DNA of 64,000 nt from Apiotrichum sp. Y4204 (Eukaryota; Basidiomycota; Tremellomycetes; Trichosporonales; Trichosporonaceae): contig JAMYHL010000076.1 of the NCBI GenBank assembly GCA_025531455.1, positions 1 through 64,000 of the forward strand, given 5' to 3'. Position numbers and translations under genes: made by a program. Shown here piece after piece: positions 54,727-64,000 of the stretch (the first letter of the stretch is position 1; each line of letters starts with the position of its first letter). The notes below the pieces were generated by a model, which worked only from the letters and a program-made list of their open reading frames with translations, had not been told where the DNA came from and did not search any database.

Positions 54727-57700
54727 TTAAGTCTTGTACGGGTTGCCTGATGTCAGTTTCAGTTGGAACCGGGTAACTCACAGGCATAGACGACGAGTAC
54801 CGGCGGGCTTCGCGACATGTCAGAAGTGATGAGGACCGGAATGGACATGAGCTCCTCGATGTCCTGAATCTGGTGCCCAGCGGCGTTGGAACGCAGGCCC
54901 TCGAAGGTGAGGGGCTCCTTGTCTGTCGACTTGGAGTATTGCGCAGACTTGACCTCATCTGCGTCGTCGAGGAGCGCGTTCGCGTCGGCAGCCTCGGAGG
55001 TGACAGCACCGGTTGCCCGTCCCTCGACACGTTGCTTGATCTTGAGAAGGTGCTCCTCCTCCGTGCCCTGCTGGGTGAGGAACGAGAGCACATCCTGGTT
55101 GGTCCAGTACAATGAGAGAACGTTGGTGTGCTCGTCAAAGACATAGTTCTCAAGAGGCAGCTTGTCGATGTGGACGCGCTTCTCGAGGCCAAACTCGGGC
55201 TAGTTGTTAGTTTTGATCCCTTACCACAAGCACTCACAATAACGACATCAAAGGCCTGGTCGTACACGGCGGTGACGCGAGCGTGGCGAATGACAGGACC
55301 GAAGCGCTGCGACAGGTCACTGATGAGGAGCGACAGGTACAGGTGTGCCGACTGGTCCTCTGCGAGGCGTGCGCTCGAACGCTTCATGTTGCAGTGCTGC
55401 GCGCACTTGGCAATCTGGTCGCGGTCCATGTGGAACTTGACCTCGGTGGAACCAGGGTTGGCGAGGCACGCATCGAGCATGCGGTGCACAAGAACGTCTG
55501 CGTAGCGGCGGATGGGCGACGTGAAGTGGGTGTAGAGAGGAGCGTTGAGGGCCCAGTGTGAGTACTTGACAATGTCGAGCATTCCGGTGCAGAAGTAGCG
55601 GGCCGCCGGCATAGTCTTCTTCTCGAGTATGTTGAGGCAGTAGACAATCTCCGAGTCGGTAATCTTGTCGAAGCCCTTCTGGAGGGTGCCGGCGTTTGTG
55701 GAGTCGAGGTCGTAGCCAAGACGCTTTGCGCGCTTGACAAAGGCCTCCATGCGGCGCTCAAGAGGTGCCTCATGGCGACGGAGAAGGGCCTGCTCGGGAA
55801 TACCGTTGGCGATGACAGCCGCGACGGAGACGTTGGTGAGAACCATAAACTCCTCAACAAGCTCGTTGGCCTCGTTCCTGCTCGACTGCCCGACGTCAAT
55901 GGGACGTCCATTGTCATCAAGCTCAAAGGACAGCTTGACGCGGTTGGAGAACATGGAGCCGCTCTCAACGCGCTTGGCACGGAGCTTCTGCGAAATCTCG
56001 AACAGCGTCTTGACAGCATCCTCGACCTTGGACGCAGGGTGCGCGTCGCTGGCCTTGTCCGACCCAAGGGATTTGCCGTTGATGACATTGTGCACGTCGG
56101 CGTACGACAACTGTGCGGTCGACTTGATGATGGAGCGCTTGTACGACTTCTCAAGGACGTTGCCCTCCTTGTCGATGACAAAGAAAGCAGAGAAGGTGAG
56201 GCGCTCAGTGTCGGGCACGAGGGAGCAGAGCTGCTCCGCGAGAAGAGGAGGAAGCATGGGTACCGAGCGCTGGACGAGGTAGACCGATGTGGCACGCTTG
56301 CGAGCGTCTCGGTCGAGGGCAGTGTTAGGCTTGACAAAGTAGGAGACGTCGGCAATATGGACACCGACGGTGTAGGTGCCATCCTCGTTTGTCTTCACGG
56401 ACAGGGCATCGTCGAGATCACGGGCCGTCTCAGGGTCGATGGTAAACACACAGTCGTCGCGGAGGTCCTGACGGACCTCGTACTCGCGCTCGGGGATGGT
56501 CCAAGGAATGGGAGGAAGGCACTTGAGAGCCACGTCCGAGAACTCTTCGGTGGGGAAGTTGCAATCCTTGAGGATGGCCGAGGTTTCAACCTCACAACTG
56601 CCGATAGGGCCAAGCTCCTCAACGAGGGTGCCGAAGGGGTGGAGCGAGGTGATCGGCCAGCGCTTTATGGTAGCAACGAACAGCTTGTTTGTGTGGGCCT
56701 CGGCGTTCTCGATAAAGTCGACGGGTGCCTGCTCAGTGGGGATAGCAATGAGGGGAACACGCTTGTCGGTCGGCTTGAACCAGACGATCTTGGGGCGAGG
56801 CTCAGGCTCCGTCCTCTCAGGCCGCCTGTCACCCTCGCGCTCACGGCGCTCAGCCTCCTGCTTCTCCTTGGTCGCGGCCGAAGAGGGACGAAGAACGCCG
56901 AGCTGACCAGAGAAGAGCTGGCCGGGCATGCGCTCAACAACGGCAACGACGTGGCCGGCGTAAGTGGGCTTGGTGTCGTCATTAACCTCCTCGTCCTCGA
57001 ACAGAGTGAGGCCCTGGCCCTCGACCTCGATGTCGTCCTTCTTCTTCTCCATCTTCTTGGATGCCGAGGGCTTGATGTCGTAAGACTCCTCCTTTTTGCG
57101 CTTCTTCTCCTCCTTGTCCTTCTTGGTGCCCCAGACTTCGTCGACGTCGAGCAGTTCCACAGCGACAATGTCTCCCTCGAGCGCACGGTTGCGGTCCTTG
57201 GAGCCACAGATGTAGATGTCCGCGTCGAGCACATCAGTGGCAACGTAGGCATCGGAACGGTTCTTCTTGTTCACGCGGAGGATACCGACGACCAACTTTC
57301 CTGCCGAGAGGAGCGGGGGAAGGGAGGCCTGGGGGAGGTATGGCGCGAAGAGAGACTTGCGCTGCGGCCCCTGCGAGTTCTGCTGCAGCTGCATTTGGAA
57401 TGCCTGCTGCTGCTGCCAGAGCGACGACTGACCCGAAGGAGCCTGCAGGGTCGTAGCCGCAAGCAAGTTGGGGAGCATGTTGGGGAAGGAGAAGGACGCC
57501 ATCTTGGCGTGACCGCTGCCAGCGGCGGCGCGGAACTGCGCGAGCGAGGCCAGCTGAGCGGTCGCTGAGGCGAGGTCGGCGGTGTTGGCGGGGCCAGCAT
57601 TGATCCTCCAGTTTGAATCGGCGCGGCTGCCGGTGCGGTGGTGACCATGACCACCAAACCCACCAGCCGGGATGCTGATGGATCCCCCATCCTCGACATA

Positions 57701-59652
57701 CTCGCCGAATCCGGTTCCCACACCGGCGCTCTTGTTGAATACATTGACGCTGTGACGGCGCGAGTGGGGTCCCAACCCAGCAGAGAGAGGCTGGGCGAAT
57801 TCGTGGAACGAACGGGGGCCTTTCTCCACCTCGGGGGTGTTGAGGTTAACGGTGTACTCGCCTTGATTGGAGCCGGTCGACATGTTGGACTGCGTGCGGC
57901 GGTGGCGGCCGAAGGGCTGTGTGGGCTTGAGGAGATCGCTGCCCCCCTGTTCACGCTGCATGAGTTCCTTTTGCTTGGCCTGAAGTGCGGCAATCTGTTT
58001 CTGAATCTCGAGCTACACGTCAGCAGGGTATTACATCGACTAGTGAAACGCACCTGCTCCTCCATCGCGGGAGTCATTTCAGAGCCAGTGCGCTTATGCG
58101 CCCGCGCCGCAAGAGTACCAAGACCCGCCGCAGCCTCAGAGCGGTGGCGGCCCTTGTCATCGGCACCGCTCTCTCGCCTCTTCCCAAAGGTGAAACCTTG
58201 GTTGAGCTGACCACGAACCGGTTGAGGGCTGGGCTCAGGCGAGTCTTCCTCAAAGACGGGCACGGGGCTGAGCGGAGCACGAGACAATTCCTCCTGGTGC
58301 TGTTGGTGCTGCGCGAGGAGCTGCTGCTGTTGATGCATTTCAAAGAGCCGCTGAGCCTCGACAAGCTGGGCAGTTTGTTGTTGCTGCTGCTGCTGGATGG
58401 CAGCACGCTGCGCGGCGAGAGCCTGGAAGCGAGGGGCAATGAAGCCCTGATCGCGCTGCTGCTGCGTGGCCAGCTGCTGCTGGAGGATCTGCTGCTGAAG
58501 TAGTTGGAGCTGAAGCTGCTGGGCGGCAAGGAGCTGCTGCTGCTGCTGGAACATTTCGCCTGGCTGACCAGTGAATTGGCCAAAGCTGTCGCCCTCGATG
58601 CCTTCAGGATGCGCAGCCAGTGGGTTCTGGAAGCCTTGGGGGAAGTGCTGGCCGTAACCCATGCCGCTAAAGTTGCCACCGCCAGGAATGCTGCCGGACA
58701 TGGAGTTGTTCGACGCGCGCCGGTTGGTTGAGTTTGAGCGGTGAGACTGCGACTGCTGCTGCTGCTGGAATCCGCCGGATGCGGTCGGGGAGTCGCTCGA
58801 GTTGGATCGGAGGGAACCCGGGGTAAATGTCGGGGCATCAGCCTTCAACCGTGTAGAGGAGGCAGAGGCCGTGGGCGAAGGAATGGACATTGGGTTCGCT
58901 CCGTTCTTATCCTTGCTGCTTGTGCTAACGGTGCGGGAGGAAGGCTGAGAAGCCGGGGGCGACAGTGTCTTCAGATCCGAGATCATCCTCTGCAAGCTAC
59001 TAAGAGCGTCTTGCCCGTGGGTCTCGTGGTGCTTCTTTGTTGCGGCAGTTACTGCTGCTTCCATCGCCGTGACGGGCGAAGACGAGTGGATGGAGAGGGA
59101 TTGCGGCTGGCCCTCGGAGTTCGCAGAGGTGGGAGATGCCTTGCTCGCCGGAATGTTGATAGCGATCGGCGCAGGTTTTGATTGCTGCTGTTGTTCTTTT
59201 GGTGTAGTGGACGACGCAGCTGATGACGGGCGTTGGGGGGCAGCCTTGGTCGACGAACGGCGGCTCAGTGACTTGGGGTCGTTCTTCCGCGTACGCTTGC
59301 CGTCCGAGTTAGACCCGGAACCACCACTCTTGCCACCGCCGAGGCTGGTGCCACCGGAGATAGTCGTCGTATTGCCGCTTCCCTTGCGCTCGGCGCCACC
59401 TGCCTTGTTCACCTGAGAGTTGGAGCGCGAGATCGAGGGTGACGACTCGTGCGAGCCCTTGGGGCGGCGGCTACCGCTGCTGCGCGATGAGGTGGACGAG
59501 TTGGTGCGGGAAGGCTTGGGCGGTGCCAGCTTGTCGCCCGACGCCGCGGTGGCCGATGCGGTCGGTGTAGCGGCCGCGTCGGACATGAAGCCGGCGAGGA
59601 AGAACTCCGAATGGACTGGCTTGGAAGGCGTGAGAGCTACAGTGTCAGCCAT
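54727..59652 (-). CDS. SSD1: SSD1-like RNB-domain RNA-binding protein
   Basis: Four exons on the minus strand: 59652-58054, 58012-55238, 55199-54782 and 54746-54727 (20 nt), 1603 aa. The N-terminal 530 residues are disordered Ser/Asn-rich, with a Gln-rich block at about 365-455 (repeated Q5-Q7 runs). A Trp-Arg/cold-shock-like region starts near SLFAPYLPQASLPPLLSAGK, with 'VGILRVNKKNRSDAYV' and 'DIYICGSKDRNRALEGD'. The RNB domain spans about 1010-1370, with VFTIDPETARDLDDA at 1056-1069 and HFTSPIRRYADVLVHRMLDA. The C-terminus ends VVYACNPYKT, matching the usual Ssd1 VYAMNPF ending and supporting the last tiny exon. In yeasts Ssd1 binds mRNAs for cell-wall proteins, controls their translation and is regulated by the Cbk1 kinase. 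This copy is longer than yeast Ssd1. A 5'-UTR intron (about 59719-59897, donor GTGAGT) is likely. Confidence 0.93.
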
Positions 59653-60148
59653 GTGCTTGGGCCCAGAATGAGCGGCGGGGTGGGAAACTGTGATCGCTGG
59701 TCCAGCAGCGCAGCCGAGCTAGAGATGACGAGCTGGGACTTGCGGTGCACGAGGACATTACAGTCAAGGCACTTGCACATGTGTGGAGGGGCCTTGCGAT
59801 GCGATGAAGCAGTCACGATCAAGGAGAGCAAGGTGCAAACCTGTCCGCCTCTAGACATTCGAATCCGCTTCTTCAGAGGATGTGCGACGCTACTCACCTG
59901 CTCACACAGCGGTCTATAATGCTCGAGAATAGAAGGAAATGATGACCGTGACGGACAAGGTCAACAAAAAGGATAAGAAAATAAGAAAAAGAGTTTCGGG
60001 TGGGAAGTAGGGGCCGGGATGCAAGGTGCGGCACAGGGGTTGACGTCGCCGGAAGAAGGCCAAGAGGGTTGTTCACAGAAGAATGATGGGCTGTGGGGGG
60101 TGTTGGTTTTCTTTGTACACTGCGAGCGAGATGTGAGCGTGAGGGGGT

Positions 60149-60166
60149 GAGAGAGAGAGAGAGAGA
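60149..60166. repeat. (GA)9 microsatellite
   Basis: Nine GA units on the + strand, a CT run in the sense direction of SSD1. Confidence 0.9.
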
Positions 60167-61525
60167 CGAAAGCGAGGGTTGGGGAGAGAACGGAGAGTGG
60201 TTTGAATAGAGAGAGTGGGGTGTGTGGTAGTAGTGGTGAGTGAGCGGGAACGGGGATACGGGGCTAGCGAGGCACGAGAGATGTGGTGAAGAGATGAGAA
60301 TGGATCGCGAGTGACGTGTAAAGAACAGCGACGAGAGCAGAGCACAGAGCACAGAGCAGCAGCACACACGGGGGGGCACAGACAGGGAGCACCAGGCTAC
60401 CAAGGGAAGAGCCAGTGGGCGGCGCGGCTCACGATCCTTGGGATCACCGGACAAGGAAGGAAGCAAGGGAAGGGGAGCGAGTAAGGGAAGGCACAAGACC
60501 AAGCCAGGCTAATGGACACTACCAAGCACAGCCATGGTGCTCCAGAGACACTAGGAACTATTTCTAACGGGACATTACAAAATGAGAAATGAGGCACCCT
60601 GGCCCGAAAATGCAATGCAATCCGATCTGAAATAGAGATTGTATCGCATTTATTAGCTCTCGATGACGTCGGATTTAGATCATAACCCGGATATAAACCA
60701 AAGTGGATTTATAGTTGTTTCACATTCACATGGGCTGCCAGGGAGAGCGAGAGAGAGTGGGAGAGAGCCGGGAGAGAGAGCCAGTCTTGGGCCCACCATC
60801 GGTCTCGCAGTTCTGGCCGCATCTGCCACTATTGACCCCAGTTGACCCACCCACCCAGTCATTATTGATCACGCATCATTCCATGCATGTAAACAAACTG
60901 CAATCTGCGTGCATCACGGCCGTATCTGCATGCTGTATATCGTGCAGTCACGGACACACACCCCGTCGAGCAGTCGATGTCTGAATGTCTGAATGCGCCC
61001 ACCAGCGCCTGGCTGCGAGGCCGCCGAGAGGCCGAGATCGAATCGTGCAAATCGCTTGCTCGGTCGGTGGCGCCCCCCGTCCCCTATGCCCCGTCCCCTA
61101 TGGCGGTTTGACCCTGCCACTGCCAGCGATGCAAAAGTATCTCCAGACCACAGCCAACGACTTGCCAGTATCTGCAGCACGTATCGAAACTCCTCAGGAG
61201 GTGGCCAATGCACCGTTCGTGGCTAGATCATACTGTATCAGACAAATATCGGATCTCTGGCTGCAATCAGACTTCCCCCTCACCAAACTCGCAACAACTC
61301 CCTTCCGCACAGGTCGCAGTGGCGCCGTGGCGCACGCGCGCGGGCAATCGACGCGCAACGCTTGACCCGAGCCGTGCCTACTGAGCTACCGTTCTACCTG
61401 GCGGTTAGCAGCCGCATCGGGCCATCGATCTCGGAGCGGCCATTGTCCTGCAGGGACGATCCTGGTTGGTGGGATGTGCGGGCCGACATCGTAGCTTGTC
61501 GTTCGGAGGCCGTGGCACCACGTAC

Positions 61526-61555
61526 CACCTGCACCTGCACCTGCACTTGCACTTG
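61526..61555. repeat. Tandem array of five E-box-like hexamers
   Basis: CACCTG x3 followed by CACTTG x2, head to tail with no spacer. Each unit fits the bHLH core CANNTG. Confidence 0.75.
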
Positions 61556-63408
61556 GCTACTTGCAGCCTGGACGAGAAGAGGTCAGTTTGCCCGGATCTG
61601 GGATGTGTCACAACGTATCTGGAACACACGTTGCAGTGTTTCACCAGCGGTGGTCGTCCCTCGGCGGTGGAGAGTGAAGGGTGTGAGCACCGATGACCGA
61701 AGGGGGAGGTGAGCGTTGAGAGGTGAGCGTTGGCACGGATGGTATCTGATGTGCGTGCCGATCTTAAGGCGGTTGTTGCTTCTCGGGGGATCGTGGGAAC
61801 AACGTCCTCACTGGCCTCACTGAACTATGCGCGCTATGCGCCCGTATCGCGCCTATCGACACCTGACACCACATACTGACACGTCGAGTCGCGGCCAGCA
61901 GAAGGACTGAACTGCCTCACTTTCCATCAGTGGACCAGTCTAGCAGCGAGCCAAGCGCGGCCACAGCACTCGGGCGAACTGGAGGCTAGTCGTCTATGGT
62001 CCATGAGTGCCAGGCGCTTCTGATTCTGCGGCATCTCGGTGTTAGAGCTCGTTTTCTGAGCAGATGGTCTCGTGCGGATCGAGTTCTTGAAGACGTAGAT
62101 GGAAAGAGGGACGAGGGGGAGAAAGAAGCTACCCCCGGAATCCACAAACATCCCCCTTACCTCCATTTACCCTCCTTGATGCTCACTCTAACGACCACCC
62201 CTATCACCCATGTCGGTTCCTCAGAAAGCACCCCCGCTGATGGACCGCCTCCATGAACCCGCCACATTCGGATCGGAGTTGGGACCGCTCCCAAGTGGGC
62301 TCTGGCCCGACACGACAAAACTCGCCCCAATAACTGCCTCCCCACTGCGACGGCGTGGTTGGAACTGGTGATCGACAGTCCACTGTGGAGCTCCGTTACC
62401 ATTCCTCGCTCCAGCTCGAGTGTGCCTGGGCTTGAGCCGAGATAGAGTACTAAATCGCGCACCCCGAAGCACCCGCTACTGCCTCTGATGGGGTCGGCAT
62501 CTCCACAACCCTGAGGTGATGGAGTCGTGTCAACGTGTTTGTGCGTGTTGTTTTGCGCGTAGAACGATAACGATGGGCACTTATGATGTCACTCACTCTC
62601 ACCCTGCAACACTCACAATCTCACGAATTTCACAAATTGGACCTCCCATTATCGGTACCACCGCGCGGGATCCCCGTTCCTCGGCGTCATTAGGTAGCCG
62701 TAAACCTTCACCCTCAGCGATCGGCAGGCTAGGGAACAGGAAGATAGGAACCCCGCCTGGCCCCACAGGCAACCCAAGTAACCCTGGGCAGCTACTCCAC
62801 TCCGTGTGAGGCTGCAGGCGGCGGGCGGCGGTGGAGCTGGGGGTGTGGAGCTCGAGGAACCTGGGACCTGGACCTAGAGCGCGGAGCCGTCAGCTGACCT
62901 CGTGAGGGCGATCTGTTCTGGCCAGGCTGGCCGGGTTACTATCCGATATATTGAGGAACTCGATGTGGCACTTGGCTGCCTGGAGACTGACACTTGGCAT
63001 CTGTTGAATTTGTTTGGGGTGCTCGGTGCTGACAAGCTGCGATGACCTTAAGATATGAATGTTTGCTGCAGTAACTTCACAACTATGAAACCCATTCATG
63101 AACATCAAACTGCCAGAGCCGATGTACTATCAAGCGCGGGCAGAGTGTATGGTGTACGTAGATATGTATAGTGTAAGTGATACCACGCCCTCGGGCTCAG
63201 GAGAGCCGTACGTTTTATGGTGGTGATTTAGGGCCGTTTTTCTCATGTTTTGATTTTCGTTAATTTTAATGGTAAGAGTGTGGTCCGTTCATTAAAAGAG
63301 TACACAGTGACTGGGGGGATCCACGGCTACAGTGGTCAAGTAGATTACATTTGAACTGGAGGACACCAGCCTCCCCGGCCTCCTCTTCTGCAGCTGCCGC
63401 TGGCAGGA

Positions 63409-64000
63409 TTAGAGCGCCGTCTTGCCGTAAGTCTCGACGGGGAGACATGCCATGAGGATGGCGGCCACGATGTAGATGGACGCCGAGGCGTACACGGGCC
63501 CGTCGGGGGTCTTGGCGGCCTCGGAGAAGATGGCGATGATCGGGGCGAAGAAACCGGTGACACGGTTGAACGACGCGCCTAGAGAGTCAGTGGCTGCCAC
63601 TGAAGAGAAGAACATCAAATACTCACAGAGGGCATCACCAGTGCCGCGGACGGGCGTAGGGAACAGCTCGGGTGCGTATCCGAAGAGGACACCGTAGTAG
63701 GCGTTCTGGAAGAAGGCGGCGATGGAAGTAAGAGCATTGATTTGGACCATGTTCTTTGAGGCGGTGAGGCCGAAAAGGAAAATACCTGCGCAGAGAGTGA
63801 AGAAGGCCATGGAGTACTTGCGTCCGGCGCGCGACCAACTCACGAGGGCGGCGGCGGCGAACGAACCGGGCACACCACATGCGGCTTGGTACGTGTAGGA
63901 CTTCATCGTGTCGTTGAGGCCCAGGTCGTCGCTCGCACCCTTGTTCGCGAGGTAGGAGCCGAGGAACGAGTTGTAAAGCGGGTACGCAAGACCGACGGCA
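63409..64000 (-). CDS. MFS transporter, C-terminal part (partial)
   Basis: The gene enters from the right edge on the minus strand; the start codon lies outside. Visible exons are 64000-63627 and 63578-63409. The intron (donor GTGAGT, acceptor CTGACTCTCTAG) joins GTGDALC to ASFNRVTG. The fragment of about 180 residues has four to five hydrophobic helices and the MFS features 'SWSRAGRKYSM', 'YAPELFPTPVRGTGDA' and a final hydrophobic helix before PVETYGKTAL. P-E-x-F-P-T-x-x-R-G-T-G before helix 11 is typical of the sugar/SV2-like branch. The substrate is unknown without the N-terminal half. Confidence 0.85.
   Translation of the reverse strand, partial: AVGLAYPLYNSFLGSYLANKGASDDLGLNDTMKSYTYQAACGVPGSFAAAALVSWSRAGRKYSMAFFTLCAGIFLFGLTASKNMVQINALTSIAAFFQNAYYGVLFGYAPELFPTPVRGTGDALCEYLMFFSSVAATDSLGASFNRVTGFFAPIIAIFSEAAKTPDGPVYASASIYIVAAILMACLPVETYGKTAL

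Larger units (their letters stand above)
59653..63408. other. 3.8-kb gene-poor region, SSD1 promoter and leader plus spacer
   Basis: The first kilobase is the SSD1 leader and promoter: minus-strand C/T-rich, with (CT)9 at 60149-60166 and a probable 5'-UTR intron. Beyond 60.6 kb I find no gene. A tandem of five CANNTG hexamers lies at 61526-61555 and an AGGTGAGCGTTG direct repeat at about 61708-61733. ORFs here are short and without domains. Confidence 0.5.

Noticed and set aside
55772..57568. 598-codon + strand ORF opposite SSD1
   Set aside because: Same antisense effect over the RNB region; no recognisable domain and no leader or splice context.
1..64000. CRISPR array, prophage, integrative element or bacterial-type operon
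   Set aside because: No repeat-spacer pattern, integrase, ribosome-binding sites or polycistronic packing; the locus is spliced eukaryotic DNA.

Overview
The window is eukaryotic nuclear DNA from a basidiomycete yeast or fungus. Genes are GC-rich and interrupted by many very short introns (about 60 modelled here, often 31-60 nt, with GTGAGT-like donors and CTNAY branch sites almost touching the acceptor AG). The repertoire is fungal: alpha-COP, RIC1, SSD1, AFG1, a kinesin-5, a fungal complex I subunit, BYE1, a chromodomain/chromoshadow HP1 protein and a laccase-type multicopper oxidase. A Tremellomycete, perhaps of the Trichosporonales, is my inference from style; no marker gene proves it.

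Layout. 1-3.2 kb: the 5' end of a gene leaving to the left, a mitochondrial DUF2358-like gene and an intron-containing tRNA-Pro. 3.7-9.8 kb: BYE1 (+) and a NUR1/Mug154-like nuclear-envelope gene (-). 10.4-13.0 kb: an intronless multicopper oxidase (-). 13.0-19.9 kb: a gene-free island with simple repeats. 19.9-24.8 kb: HP1 (-) and RIC1 (-). 26.1-34.9 kb: three + strand genes (a membrane-anchored helical-repeat protein, alpha-COP, a proline-rich protein). 35.3-37.2 kb: tRNA-Ser and two unknown genes (-). 38.1-40.3 kb: a mitochondrial carrier (+). 40.5-49.2 kb: a dense block of kinesin-5 (-), AFG1 (+), a UXT-like prefoldin (-) and a complex I subunit (+), arranged as divergent pairs. 50.7-59.7 kb: a RING-H2 E3 (+) convergent with SSD1 (-). 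59.7-63.4 kb: a second gene-poor stretch. 63.4-64.0 kb: the C-terminal part of an MFS transporter (-).

How the genes relate. There are no operons. Themes recur by function rather than by neighbourhood: Golgi traffic (alpha-COP, RIC1), chromatin and transcription (BYE1, HP1, NUR1-like), mitochondria (DUF2358-like, carrier, AFG1, complex I subunit, a small presequence protein), and cell wall or stress (laccase, SSD1). Gene models were built by hand. Each join was checked for reading phase and, where a family was recognised, for continuity of the conserved domain.

The most distinctive signal is not a gene but the splicing architecture: branch site and 3' splice site are practically fused in nearly every intron. 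I see no CRISPR, prophage, intact transposon or defence island.
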